DNA from: Rhodococcus pseudokoreensis
GTDB lineage: Bacteria; Actinomycetota; Actinomycetes; Mycobacteriales; Mycobacteriaceae
Assembly (NCBI RefSeq): GCF_017068395.1
Contig: NZ_CP070619.1
Location: forward strand, 6,820,001-6,884,000
DNA: 64,000 nucleotides
Direction: 5' to 3'
Shown: positions 1 to 9,077 of the stretch, piece after piece
Layout of the letters: each line of letters opens with the position of its first letter
Numbering within the stretch: the first letter of the stretch is position 1
Program-made: the position numbers and the translations under genes
Notes under the pieces: model-generated
The model's input: only the letters and a program-made list of their open reading frames with translations
Told to the model about the DNA's origin: nothing
Database searches by the model: none

Positions 1-942
1 GCCCATCCGCTGGAGTTGCAACTGCTGTTCGGTGAACTCGCCGACCATCTCGCAGACCGGGGTGTGGTGATCCGACGCTCGCTGGTCGGCAGCTTCGTCA
101 CCGCCCTCGACATGGACGGCGCGTCCATCACGCTGGTGCGCTGCGACGACGAACTCCTCGACCTGTGGGACGCACCGACCGCCGCACCGGGATGGCCGAA
201 CGCCCCGGCCGGTGAATTCCGTGGTGTCGCAGACCGATCCGCGGTGCAGTTCCGGTCGGACGTCGCCTCCCGCGAGGACGAATCGGAGGTGCCCGGCACG
301 GCCGGTGCCCTGGGCCGGGCAGCGGTGGGGGCCTGGATCGGCGCGTTCGTGGAGAAGGTGCTCGCCGAGGAGCCGAACCTCACCGACCTCGACCGCCGCG
401 CGGGCGACGGCGACTTCGGCACCAACATGGTGGCCGCACTCGACCACGTCGACGCCGCGGGGATCCGCGACCGGTACTCCCCGGCGACGGTGTTCGAGTC
501 ACTGTCCGACGCCTACCTCGGTCACGCGGGCGGCACGTCGGGCGCGCTGTTCGGGGTCTGGTTCCGGCAGTTCTACCGGGTGGCCGCCGACGCATCGCAG
601 GGGCTGGACTCGACGGCGATCGCCGCCGCCGCACGGGCGGGCCTCGACACGATTCAGGAACTCGGCGGGGCGCAACCCGGGGACAAGACGATGATCGACG
701 CCATCGACCCCGCGGTCGCAGCCCTCGAATCAGCCGCCGAACAGGGCAAGAATCCGGCCGACGCCCTGGCCGAGGCCGCGGACGCCGCCGCCCGCGGCGC
801 CGAGGCGACCGCAGGTATCACCGCGCGGCGCGGCCGGGCCAGCTACGTCGGCGAGGCGGCGCGAGGCGTCGTGGACCCTGGAGCCCTCGTGCTGTCCTGG
901 TTCTTCGCCGAGGCCGCGGAAGCAGCCCGCAGCACCGGGTAG
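1..942 (+). CDS. Dihydroxyacetone kinase, C-terminal part (5' end outside the window)
   Basis: The frame is open from base 1, so the start lies upstream; 313 residues are visible. The first part looks like the end of the DhaK domain. From about residue 105 a DhaL domain follows, with the nucleotide-binding AGDGDFG stretch and the downstream GGTSGALFG motif. Fused DhaK-DhaL proteins phosphorylate dihydroxyacetone using ATP and are soluble, feeding glycerol or triose carbon into glycolysis. The arrangement matches the ATP-dependent single-chain kinases rather than the PEP-dependent type, in which DhaK and DhaL are separate. The gene ends 125 nt before the next gene, with no clear terminator hairpin between them. 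Confidence 0.85.
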   Translation, partial: AHPLELQLLFGELADHLADRGVVIRRSLVGSFVTALDMDGASITLVRCDDELLDLWDAPTAAPGWPNAPAGEFRGVADRSAVQFRSDVASREDESEVPGTAGALGRAAVGAWIGAFVEKVLAEEPNLTDLDRRAGDGDFGTNMVAALDHVDAAGIRDRYSPATVFESLSDAYLGHAGGTSGALFGVWFRQFYRVAADASQGLDSTAIAAAARAGLDTIQELGGAQPGDKTMIDAIDPAVAALESAAEQGKNPADALAEAADAAARGAEATAGITARRGRASYVGEAARGVVDPGALVLSWFFAEAAEAARSTG

Positions 943-1067
943 TCACCGCATGCGGGGCACGGCACGTAGGGTGAGGAGGAGAACGCCGAGTCGTGCTGCG
1001 CAATCCCGTCGCCACACCTCTCCCGACCTGCGTACGGGACGCAGAATCACGGACGGACAAATAGACA

Positions 1068-1865
1068 GTGGAAGACACCGCCAGCCGGGGAATCCAGGCC
1101 TTCATCGCCGATGTCGTGGAACGGGGTGGCAAGGCGGTCCGGCTCACCCACTCGCGGCGCAACCCCGTCCAGGTGTGGGGTGACGACGGCACGAGTTGCA
1201 TCGTGCGGGTGCGTTCCAAACTCAGCGGCGACTGGCAGGCCCGCAAACAGGACGAGTCGCTCGACGACGACGACACCGGCTCACAATTCTGGGTGTTCGT
1301 GGACCTTGCGAGTTCGCCGGAGGAGTTCTTCGTCGTGCCCTCGTCCGAGGTCGCCGACGACATCCGCGCCGAGGTGGACCTGTGGATGATGGACACACCC
1401 GGTCGCACGCGGACGGGGCATCACGCGATTCCGCTGAGCCGGGTCGCGCACGGCCGCGGGCGCTGGGATCTGCTCGGCCTCGCCGGTGAGAAGGACCCCA
1501 GCCGCTACAGCGACGCGCAGCGCGCCACGACGGCGGCCACGTTGCGGGCCGACGCCGCCGCCCGCGCCTCCGCCAGGAAGAAGCCGGCAAAAGCGACCGC
1601 AGCGCTGGAGGAACTGGTCGATACCCGGCTCGAGGTGGTCGCCGACTTCGAGGGATATCGGTTGGTCGGACGGTTCGATTCCGGCACCGGGACGCTGGAG
1701 ATCACCCGCGGTCCGATGCAGGGCCGCCGGTTCCCGGATCCCACGACCGCGGCGACCGCCGTTGCCAGTCACATCAGCGGCGACGTCGAGACCCGCGACG
1801 GGTGGGAATTCTGGCGCACTGAACAGGGCGAGCGAATTACTCTGGGGCAGAACAGTATCCGATAG
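1068..1865 (+). CDS. Conserved actinobacterial protein of unknown function, possible RAMA-like C-terminus
   Basis: This 265-residue protein starts at GTG. I do not recognise it as a named family. The N-terminal half (residues 1-110) resembles small fold domains that bind or cut nucleic acid, with alternating strands and a VRVRSKLSGDW segment. The middle (about 155-185) is rich in Ala, Lys and Arg and is probably a linker. The last 80 residues contain FPDPTTAATAVASHI followed by GWEFWR. That is the pattern of the DUF4357/RAMA group, in which an S/D-P-x-x-A-A helix precedes a conserved Gly-Trp..Trp; such domains accompany restriction-modification enzymes. The domain call is inference from motif spacing only. 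It lies upstream of the ctpI-like gene on the same strand. Confidence 0.6.
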   Translation: MEDTASRGIQAFIADVVERGGKAVRLTHSRRNPVQVWGDDGTSCIVRVRSKLSGDWQARKQDESLDDDDTGSQFWVFVDLASSPEEFFVVPSSEVADDIRAEVDLWMMDTPGRTRTGHHAIPLSRVAHGRGRWDLLGLAGEKDPSRYSDAQRATTAATLRADAAARASARKKPAKATAALEELVDTRLEVVADFEGYRLVGRFDSGTGTLEITRGPMQGRRFPDPTTAATAVASHISGDVETRDGWEFWRTEQGERITLGQNSIR

Positions 1866-2007
1866 TTCCCCGAAACTCGTTCGGCGCGCGGCGGTTGAGA
1901 ATACCCTGAGGTGGGTATCGCAGACATGATCCGCCGTGCCCCGGCGGGAGTGGCCACGGCCGATGGGAGCTCATCATGCGAATCGTCGACGGCGCACAGT
2001 AGCTGCC

Positions 2008-5000
2008 GTGGGACTCGGTCGATACCTCTCCGCTGCCGCGTCCCTGCCGGTGCGCGGCGCCGGCATCGGACTCGGGGTGGCGTCCTACGGCGGCGCCGTC
2101 GCAGCCGATCTGGTGGCGACCACCGCACGGACCGCGACCCAGATCGCCACCGAGGTGCTGGGCGGAACCCCGGCCCGCCCCACGAGTTCCGGACAGGGCC
2201 GCGCCTGGATCGAGGTCCGCGGACTGGACGGACCGCGCGGCGCCGACGTGGCCGCGACCGTTCTCGACGCAGTCCGGGCGACCGCCGGTGTGGACGGGGC
2301 CGAACTGAACCGCGCGCTGTCCCGGCTGGTGGTGACGGTCGGCGACCACGGACCGTCGGTGGCCGCGCTGTGCGCGGTGGTCGCGCACGCGGAGGATGCC
2401 AGCCGACCGCTCGCTCGCGGGGCCGTCCGGGACCGGCCCAGGGAACTGCCGGGTGACGACGTCGCACTCGCCGAACGGGCTCTCGCACTGGCCGCGGCGA
2501 CGACGGGCCTCGTCGCGGCCGCCGGCGTCCGGCTGCTTCCGATGCCCAGCCTGCCGGCGGCGGTGCCGGCCGCGGCGGTGACGTTCGTCAACTATCAGCC
2601 GCGACTGCGCGGCATGGTCGAGGACCGGCTCGGGCCGGACGCCGCCGAACTGCTGCTCGCCACCGCCCAGGCGGTCGGCGACGTGCTGCGGCGCGCACCG
2701 GCGTCTCTCGCCGTCGACGTGGCGCTGCGGTCGGCGATCACGGCCGAGGCGTGGTCGGGCCGCCGGGTGTGGCACCGTCGCGAACCCGAACTGGCCCGCG
2801 ACCCCGCGGACGAATCGGACAGTCGCCCCCGCGAGCGCGGCATGTCCGGGCCCGTCGAACGGGACGTCGACCGGGCCGCGATCGCGCAGTTCGCAGGGGC
2901 AACGGCGTTGGGGGTCGCGACCCGCAGTGTCGCGGGCGCCGCGGACGCGGCCCTGGTCGCCGCGCCGAAGGCGGCCCGCACCGCACGGGAGGCCTTCGCC
3001 GCGACGCTGGGCCGCGGACTCGCCGACCGCCACTCCGTGTTGGTGCTGCGACCCGCCGCACTGCGCCGCCTCGACCGGGTCGACGCGGTGGTCGTCGACC
3101 CCGCGGTGCTGCACACGGCGGAGTTGCGGGTGAGCGGACTCCGTTCCGTTCGGGACGCCGACCGGACGAGGGTGTGGGAGGCCGCGCGGTCCGCCGTCGA
3201 GGCCGGTGCGCTCGGGGTGGGCTGGCACGCGCTCGCCGACCTGTCGGGCGATTTCGCCTCCGCAGACGTGGACGAGGATTCCGCCGTGCTCGTGACACAA
3301 GCCCACCACGCGAACGCGGCGGCCGTGCTCGCGCAGGCCCGCACGTCGGGCGCCCAGGTGATCTCGGTGAACGTGGACGGACTCGGCGGACTCCGCTCGG
3401 CTTTCGACGACCTGCTCCCGTCGAGCGGATCGCCGGACGCGGACCTCCGCGACGCCGTCGCGCAGTTGCAGGCGAACGGCGCGACGGTCGTGGTGGTGGC
3501 CGGCCGGGCGCCGCACGCCCTGTCCGCGGCCGACGTCGGGATCGGAGTTCTCGTCGACGACGCCCCGCCGCCGTGGTGTGCGGACCTGCTGGTCGACGAT
3601 CTCGTCGGGGTCTGGCGGGTGCTGCGGTCGCTGCCCGACGCCCGGACGGCGAGCCGGCGCGGAGTCGAGATCGCGACGGCGGCGTCGATGCTCGGCGCGC
3701 TCGTGATGCTGCCGGGAGTGCGCGGCCGCGGACCCGGGCCCGTCACGGTCGGCGCGGCGGCAGGACTGTGGACGGGACATTCCCTCGCGCGCAGTGTGCT
3801 GCGTGCCGAAATTCCCCCGGCCGCCGCGGTTCACGCCTGGCACGAGATGCCGGCGACGGAGGTGCGCCGTCTGCTGCCCGTGCACGAAGGCGAGAGCACT
3901 GTCACGCCCCGCCGCCGCTCGGTGCGTCTGGTGCTGACCCCGGTGGAGGCGATCGGGCGGCTCACCGCGTGGCCGGTCGGCCTGGCCTGGGACTTCGGCC
4001 GGGCGATGCGCACGGAACTCTCGGATCCGCTGACCCCCGTCCTCGCCACCGGATCGGCGGCCAGCGCGCTGCTGGGGTCGCCGATCGACGCGGTGCTCGT
4101 GGGATCGGTGCTCGCGGGGAACGCCGCGCTGTCGGCCGTGCAACGCCTGCACGCGGAACGACTGCTGGACAGGCTGCTGGCGGCGGGGGATCCGCCCGCG
4201 CACCGCGTCGCCGGATCCCCGAACAGCCGGGTGACGGAGGGCGTTGAGGCGTCGCGGTTGCGTCCGGGCGACGTGATCGAGATCTGCCCCGGCGAGGTGG
4301 TGCCCGCCGACGGCAGGCTCGTCGAGGCCGCCGGAGTCGAGGTCGACGAATCCTCGCTCACCGGGGAATCGCTGCCGGTGAGCAAGCAGACGTCGCCGAC
4401 GCCTGGCGCCCCGATCGGCGAACGTGCCTGCATGGTGTTCGCGGGAACCACGATCCTCACGGGCACGGCGACGGCGATCGTCACCGCGGTCGGTGACGCG
4501 ACGGAAGCGGGACGTGCCGGCGCGATCACACCGGCGAGTGCGTCGCACGTGGGTCTGCAGGCGCAGCTCAGGAGCCTCACCGACCGGGTGCTGCCCGTCA
4601 GCGTCGGGGGCGGGGCGCTGGTGACCGCCGTCGGATTCCTGCGCGGCACCGGACTGCGGCAGGCCGTCACCAGTGGTGTCGCCGTCGCGGTGGCCGCGGT
4701 TCCGGAGGGGCTGCCGCTCGTCGCGACCCTGGCGCAGCAGGCCGCCGCGCGCAGACTGACCCGGTCGGGCGCGCTGGTGCGAGCGCCGCGGTCCGTCGAG
4801 GCGCTCGGCCGCGTCGACGTGGTGTGCTTCGACAAGACCGGAACCCTGAGCGAGAACCGACTGAGGGTGGTCTCCACCGTCTCGCGACCCGGGTTCGATC
4901 GCGAGTACGTGCTCGGGTGCGCGGGCCGCAGCGCCGTGACCCCCGACGGCAGTCCGGCCGCGCACGCCACCGACGTCGCGATCGCCGACGCGGCAGCGGA

Positions 5001-6519
5001 CCTGCTGCCACCGGAGGACGAGCACCGCAGCTATCTTCCGTTCCGATCCGGACGGCCCTACTCCGCCTCGCTGTCGGGGACGCACCTGTCGTTGAAGGGT
5101 GCACCGGAGGTCGTGATCGCCGCCTGCACCGGAATCGACGCCGACGACGTCCACGACACCGTCCTCGGCATGGCCGCGGACGGGCTGCGCGTCATCGCCG
5201 TCGCCCGCCGGACCGTCACGAAATTCCAGTCGCGTCGCGCGGCCGACGACGCCGATGTCCTCGACGACCTGTGCGGCGGCGGGCTGCAACTCGTCGGACT
5301 GCTCGGGCTGGCCGACACCCCGCGCCCCGAGGCGGCCGGGCTGCTCCCCGACCTGGAACGCCTGCGGGTCGGGGTCCGGCTGATCACCGGCGACCATCCC
5401 GTCACGGCCACCGCCATCACGCGGGAGCTGGGACTGCCCGTGTCGTCGGAGCAGGTGATCAGCGGCCCCGACTGGGACACCCTGTCGCACCGGGGGCAGG
5501 AGAAGGCCGTCGAGAAGTGCGTCGTGTTCGCCCGGATGACGCCCGAACACAAGGTGCAGATCGTGCAGACCCTCGAACGTGCCGGTCACGTCTGCGCGAT
5601 GGTCGGCGACGGCGCCAACGACGCCGCCGCGATCCGGGCCGCGAGTGTGGGGATCGGTGTCAGCTCGCGCGGCAGCGACCCCGCCCGCAGTGCCGCCGAC
5701 GTGGTGCTCCTCGACGGCCGCGTCGACGCGCTGCGCGACGCCCTCGACGAAGGCCGCCAGCTGTGGCGGCGGGTGCAGGCCGGAGTGTCGGTGCTGCTCG
5801 GCGGGAACGCCGGGGAGGTGGCGTTCGCTCTGATCGGCAGCGCGATCGCCGGACGGTCGCCGCTCACCGCGCGTCAGCTTCTGCTGGTGAACGTGCTGAC
5901 CGATGCCCTGCCGGCGGCCGCGCTCGCGGTGAGCCCGCCCAACGAACAGACCCGGGGAGAGGGCCGCGGACCGGACAGTGCCGCGCTGTGGCGTACGGTC
6001 GCGATCCGCGGCGCCGCCACCGCGGCAGGCGCGACGACGGCGTGGGCGCTGGCGAGCGTGACCGGCAGGCAACGCCGGGCGTCGACGGTCGGGCTGGTCG
6101 CGCTGGTCGGAACGCAGTTGGGGCAGACGCTGATCGATTCGCGCAGCCCGCTCGTCGTCCTCACCGCGGGCGGGTCACTCGCCGCGCTCACCGTGATGGT
6201 CAGTACGCCCGGAGTCAGTCAGCTCCTGGGATGCACCCCGCTCGGACCGGTCGGATGGGCCCAGGCGCTGGGATGCGCGGGTGCCGCGACCGCAGCAGCC
6301 GCGTTCGCGCCGGCACTCCTGGAAAAGCTTGTGGGCGATCAGTCGACGATCTCGATCACGCCCGCCCGCAGCAGCACGGCGTACACCTCCCGGAGCGGTG
6401 GGGTGAGCACCCGGGTGACCACCCCGGTCAACGGGTCCCCGGCACCGGAGAAGACACCGGCGGCGGTCTGGGCGACGGCACTCAGCACACCCGACACGGT
6501 CCACGGTCAAGGTGGCTGA
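2008..6519 (+). CDS. ctpI: CtpI-like P-type cation ATPase
   Basis: This very long P-type ATPase (1503 residues from this GTG) resembles mycobacterial CtpI. An N-terminal extension of about 650 residues precedes the core. Core motifs are all present: TGES in the actuator domain, PEGLP in the ion-binding helix (typical of P2-type pumps), the phosphorylation motif DKTGTL with Asp near residue 942, TGDHP, and GDGANDAAAI at the hinge. Several hydrophobic helices follow. It should move a divalent cation across the plasma membrane; the ion is not known. In-frame GTG (1936) and ATG (1963) starts exist upstream, but 2008 matches the VGLGRYL-type N-terminus I expect. The last 60 residues, after LLEKLVGD, are Ser/Thr/Pro-rich and unlike the rest (see the small ORF at 6339-6497). 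Confidence 0.88.
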   Translation: MGLGRYLSAAASLPVRGAGIGLGVASYGGAVAADLVATTARTATQIATEVLGGTPARPTSSGQGRAWIEVRGLDGPRGADVAATVLDAVRATAGVDGAELNRALSRLVVTVGDHGPSVAALCAVVAHAEDASRPLARGAVRDRPRELPGDDVALAERALALAAATTGLVAAAGVRLLPMPSLPAAVPAAAVTFVNYQPRLRGMVEDRLGPDAAELLLATAQAVGDVLRRAPASLAVDVALRSAITAEAWSGRRVWHRREPELARDPADESDSRPRERGMSGPVERDVDRAAIAQFAGATALGVATRSVAGAADAALVAAPKAARTAREAFAATLGRGLADRHSVLVLRPAALRRLDRVDAVVVDPAVLHTAELRVSGLRSVRDADRTRVWEAARSAVEAGALGVGWHALADLSGDFASADVDEDSAVLVTQAHHANAAAVLAQARTSGAQVISVNVDGLGGLRSAFDDLLPSSGSPDADLRDAVAQLQANGATVVVVAGRAPHALSAADVGIGVLVDDAPPPWCADLLVDDLVGVWRVLRSLPDARTASRRGVEIATAASMLGALVMLPGVRGRGPGPVTVGAAAGLWTGHSLARSVLRAEIPPAAAVHAWHEMPATEVRRLLPVHEGESTVTPRRRSVRLVLTPVEAIGRLTAWPVGLAWDFGRAMRTELSDPLTPVLATGSAASALLGSPIDAVLVGSVLAGNAALSAVQRLHAERLLDRLLAAGDPPAHRVAGSPNSRVTEGVEASRLRPGDVIEICPGEVVPADGRLVEAAGVEVDESSLTGESLPVSKQTSPTPGAPIGERACMVFAGTTILTGTATAIVTAVGDATEAGRAGAITPASASHVGLQAQLRSLTDRVLPVSVGGGALVTAVGFLRGTGLRQAVTSGVAVAVAAVPEGLPLVATLAQQAAARRLTRSGALVRAPRSVEALGRVDVVCFDKTGTLSENRLRVVSTVSRPGFDREYVLGCAGRSAVTPDGSPAAHATDVAIADAAADLLPPEDEHRSYLPFRSGRPYSASLSGTHLSLKGAPEVVIAACTGIDADDVHDTVLGMAADGLRVIAVARRTVTKFQSRRAADDADVLDDLCGGGLQLVGLLGLADTPRPEAAGLLPDLERLRVGVRLITGDHPVTATAITRELGLPVSSEQVISGPDWDTLSHRGQEKAVEKCVVFARMTPEHKVQIVQTLERAGHVCAMVGDGANDAAAIRAASVGIGVSSRGSDPARSAADVVLLDGRVDALRDALDEGRQLWRRVQAGVSVLLGGNAGEVAFALIGSAIAGRSPLTARQLLLVNVLTDALPAAALAVSPPNEQTRGEGRGPDSAALWRTVAIRGAATAAGATTAWALASVTGRQRRASTVGLVALVGTQLGQTLIDSRSPLVVLTAGGSLAALTVMVSTPGVSQLLGCTPLGPVGWAQALGCAGAATAAAAFAPALLEKLVGDQSTISITPARSSTAYTSRSGGVSTRVTTPVNGSPAPEKTPAAVWATALSTPDTVHGQGG
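6339..6497 (-). CDS. Possible small antisense ORF inside the 3' end of the ctpI-like gene
   Basis: On the minus strand a 52-codon frame runs from GTG at 6497 to TGA at 6339. It reads as an ordinary amphipathic protein, for example GVVTRVLTPPLREVYAVLL, and ends GVIEIVD. The opposite, ctpI-like frame over the same bases gives a low-complexity Ser/Thr/Pro tail. No convincing ribosome binding site is seen and a stop codon lies just upstream, so it may be a remnant or chance. I do not recognise the product. Confidence 0.25.
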   Translation of the reverse strand: MSGVLSAVAQTAAGVFSGAGDPLTGVVTRVLTPPLREVYAVLLRAGVIEIVD

Positions 6520-6551
6520 CCGGAAAACGGCACGCACAAGGGAGACGAACC

Positions 6552-6824
6552 ATGGCCCAACGAACGTCGGAGGCGCAGTCGCACGGCGACGCCGTCCAGC
6601 GGGTGCAGGAGGCCCACAGCTTCGCGGTGCAGCTACCGATCCTCGGCAGGGTGCCGCTGCCTCGCCCTGAGCAGCTGGCATTCTTCGCGGCGATCGGCCT
6701 GCTCGCCGCCGTCGAAATCATCGAATGGCCGGTTGCGCTGACCATCGCAGCAGGACATGTGCTGATCACCGATCAGCACAACCGGGCCGTCCAGGAGATC
6801 GGGGAGGCGCTGGAAGGCGTGTGA
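6552..6824 (+). CDS. Small single-span membrane protein
   Basis: The 90-residue product starts at ATG behind a good GGGAG ribosome binding site. Residues 1-45 are polar (QVQEAHSF, then a short PILGRVPLPRPEQ stretch). Residues 46-68 (LAFFAAIGLLAAVEIIEWPVALTI, listed here only to about the helix end) form one hydrophobic helix, and a charged tail follows. It lies 32 nt after the ctpI-like gene on the same strand and is probably cotranscribed. The association with the pump suggests a membrane accessory role, but no function is known to me. Confidence 0.65.
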   Translation: MAQRTSEAQSHGDAVQRVQEAHSFAVQLPILGRVPLPRPEQLAFFAAIGLLAAVEIIEWPVALTIAAGHVLITDQHNRAVQEIGEALEGV

Positions 6825-6837
6825 CGCGGGGTCCGGA

Positions 6838-7344
6838 TCAGGCGGGCGGGCACGCCGGTGACGTCAGCTGCGCGATCGCCACGATCGAGCAGGCCGTCGC
6901 CTTCGACAGCTTCCACGTCCCGTTCTCGCCGGGCACGAAGATGGCGGGCAGGGTGTTCTGCTGCACCTGGCCGTTGATCGTCAACTGCAGTTGCGCGCTG
7001 GCACTGCCGTCGCCGTTGTCGATCACCGGGTCCAGCACCTGCACCTGCGCACCCGCCTGCTGAGCGGCGGCGGCGACCTGGTTGAACAGGTTCGGATCCT
7101 GCTCCGAACCCTCCACCATGGCGATCTTCTCCTCGAGGGGAGTGGCCGGGTCGAGGCCCTTCGCCAGCAGGGCGTTGAGGTCGGCGGCCGTCGGCAGAAC
7201 GAGGTCATCCGTCGTTTCGGCCGCTGCGGTGGTAGTGGACGTGGTGGTCCCGCCCGAGCCGGACGACTCGTCGGAACCACAGGCGGACATCGTGAGGGCT
7301 GCGGCGATCGCTACCGCGGCAACCGTGATCTTGCGGATCGTCAA
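6838..7344 (-). CDS. MTB12-like secreted lipoprotein
   Basis: The 168-residue protein has a short basic N-terminus, a hydrophobic helix and a lipobox ending in SAC at residue 22, so it should be exported and lipid-anchored outside the membrane. A Ser/Gly/Thr linker follows. The remaining 120 residues match the fold of the low-molecular-weight antigen MTB12 family of mycolic-acid bacteria: a helix-rich start (LNALLAKGLDP), an EKIAMVEGS segment, then strands with ASAQLQLTINGQ and a final GTWKLSKATACSIV. Two Cys in the last 20 residues could form a disulfide. The role of this family is unknown. It converges on the small membrane protein gene, 13 nt away. Confidence 0.82.
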   Translation of the reverse strand: MTIRKITVAAVAIAAALTMSACGSDESSGSGGTTTSTTTAAAETTDDLVLPTAADLNALLAKGLDPATPLEEKIAMVEGSEQDPNLFNQVAAAAQQAGAQVQVLDPVIDNGDGSASAQLQLTINGQVQQNTLPAIFVPGENGTWKLSKATACSIVAIAQLTSPACPPA

Positions 7345-7457
7345 CTCAGTTACCTCTTCGTATCTCGGTGCGCAGGTCGTTCGGTCTCACATCGAGTCTG
7401 AAGGTTTGCGGAGCGTCGCGCCGACGAAGCCAGAGAATTCTCAGACTTCGGCCGAAA

Positions 7458-7727
7458 TCAGGCCGCCGTGCCGAACGCGCCGCGGTACGGAGTGGCGTGA
7501 CTCCACTGCAGGGCCGCAGCGGTGACGTCGGTCGCGGGAAGGTCGTCGTGATGGGTCTGGATGAACGCGATCAACGCGCGGGCGGTGCGGGCGAGGGCAA
7601 CCTTGTGCTGCCGGGACGTCTCCGCGAGTTCGGTGAACGCGTCGTTCTCGGAGCAGCCGCGGAAGGCGATGAGGATGCCGACCGCGATGTCGACCGCCGT
7701 GCGGGTGGAGTAGCTGGGCGTCGTCAT
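7458..7727 (-). CDS. Stand-alone ANTAR-domain protein
   Basis: This 89-residue protein starts at ATG behind GGGAGAA. Residues 8-64 fit the ANTAR pattern: AVDIAVGILIAFRGCSENDAF is a first helix with the conserved Ala..Gly and CS..A turn, followed by LAETSRQHKVALARTARAL. ANTAR domains bind RNA hairpins and usually control termination. Here there is no sensory GAF or receiver domain, so the protein is either a minimal RNA-binding unit or a partner of another sensor. It is divergent from the GIY-YIG gene, with 135 nt between them. Longer upstream in-frame starts would read through the neighbouring gene and were rejected. Confidence 0.75.
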   Translation of the reverse strand: MTTPSYSTRTAVDIAVGILIAFRGCSENDAFTELAETSRQHKVALARTARALIAFIQTHHDDLPATDVTAAALQWSHATPYRGAFGTAA

Positions 7728-7862
7728 GAATGTTCTCCCAACCTGCGTCGGAACGGGTACCACTCCATCTTCCCGCACCGCGTACGACGTCGGAAGAGTT
7801 CGAATCGCCCGGTGTATTAGTCGTCCGAGTTCTTCACCGAGGTTTTCCCTTACGGTAGGGGC

Positions 7863-8960
7863 ATGGCTACCGTCTGGACGATCCCGATCGACATCACTTC
7901 TCGCTGGCTCGACAATGCCGAGGTCCAGACCTTCCTCGCGTCCAACGACCTGGACAACGCGTCCCCCGACCCGAAGGTGCGGTTCGCGCAGTTCGCGGAC
8001 GTCACGAAGTCCCTGGAACGGCACATCGGGCACACCTTCTCCTCCGTGCAGGGCGCCGCCACCGCGCTCTTCGACGGCATCGACGGCGGTACTCCCGTCG
8101 CGTTGAAACTGGCGGCGCTGCGCCTGATCCTGAAAGAGGTGTATCAGACCCGCCATGCGCCGCAGCCGTTCCCGAAACGGGTGGGTGAGGAACTCGGCAC
8201 CTACGTGTACGCGCTCCTCGACCCACGCAACAGGTTGGTGTTCTACGTCGGCGCCGGCCGAGGCACCCGGGTGTACGGCTACGTGTGGGAGGCGCTGGCC
8301 GAGAACGAGCACCGGCAGACGCTCGAGGATCCGGAGACCGACGGCGCCGAGGTGAAAGCCGCGACGATCGCCCGCATCCGGGAGATCTACGACTCCGGTC
8401 ACGAGGTCGAGCACTACATCGTGGCGCACCGCATTTCCGACACCGGTGGCGTCGCCGACGCGGTGCGCAACGGGGTGGTGGGAGCGCTGGGGCTAGTCGA
8501 GGGTTCCGCGCTCGGCAACCTCGCCGGCGGTGCGGGCGAGCATCGTGCGGTGCCCGTCGACGACCTCGTGTTGCAGTACGCAGCAGAACCGGTGCCGAAT
8601 CTGCCGACCCCGTGCGTCGTCCTCGAGGTGCCCGCCGCGTCCCGGCGGGGCGTGACGTCGGAAGAGGTGTACGAACTGTCCCGCGGCGCGTGGGCGGCGG
8701 GCGCCGCCGTCCGCAACACCGACGACATCCCGGTGATCGTGTTCGCGGACAACATCGTTCGCGCCGCGTACCGGGCCAGGTCCTGGTCGTCGGTGGCACG
8801 ACCCGGTGACGCGGCGCTGTGGCGGTTCACGGGCGAGTCCGACACCGAACTGGAGAGCCGATTCGTGAACAAGCGGATCGTCCCCGCCAAGGTCGGCCTG
8901 AAGAAGTGGCCCACCCACGGCTGGGTCCCGCACCTCACGCAGGCCCGCCCCGGCCGCTGA
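7863..8960 (+). CDS. Protein with a LEM-3-like GIY-YIG nuclease domain
   Basis: The 365-residue protein contains, at about residues 118-215, YVYALLDPRNRLVFYVG followed by GRGTRVYGY. This is the variant GIY-YIG signature (YVY...YVG) of the LEM-3-like subgroup, with the arginine of the first helix present (GTRVYG). The region YDSGHEVEHYIV that follows is typical of this subgroup. The N-terminal 100 residues and C-terminal 130 residues are not assigned; the C-terminus carries ARSWSSVARPGDAALW and GLKKWPTHGW. GIY-YIG proteins cut DNA. Its position next to recC suggests a link to DNA processing, but it has its own promoter region and a palindrome separates the two. Confidence 0.7.
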   Translation: MATVWTIPIDITSRWLDNAEVQTFLASNDLDNASPDPKVRFAQFADVTKSLERHIGHTFSSVQGAATALFDGIDGGTPVALKLAALRLILKEVYQTRHAPQPFPKRVGEELGTYVYALLDPRNRLVFYVGAGRGTRVYGYVWEALAENEHRQTLEDPETDGAEVKAATIARIREIYDSGHEVEHYIVAHRISDTGGVADAVRNGVVGALGLVEGSALGNLAGGAGEHRAVPVDDLVLQYAAEPVPNLPTPCVVLEVPAASRRGVTSEEVYELSRGAWAAGAAVRNTDDIPVIVFADNIVRAAYRARSWSSVARPGDAALWRFTGESDTELESRFVNKRIVPAKVGLKKWPTHGWVPHLTQARPGR

Positions 8961-8961
8961 C

Positions 8962-9001
8962 GTGAGCGGCAAAGCGTGCCCCGGCATACTTTGCCGCTCA
9001 C
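8962..9001. repeat. Perfect 13-bp inverted repeat with 14-nt loop
   Basis: GTGAGCGGCAAAG (8962-8974) is mirrored by CTTTGCCGCTCAC (8989-9001). No T tract follows on either strand. It lies directly after the GIY-YIG gene stop and before recC. It can serve as a transcript-end hairpin, or it may be a member of a dispersed intergenic palindrome family. Confidence 0.75.
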
Positions 9002-9077
9002 CTGCGGAGTGGCCTCCCGAGTCGGTGGGGTGTGGTAAGTCTGAGCCGACCGGAGTTGGGGAGCGAAGGGAGGCCAC

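Noticed and set aside
1837..6072. 1411-codon minus-strand frame opposite the ctpI-like gene
   Set aside because: Same reason: shadow of the pump gene, no recognisable motif or start context.
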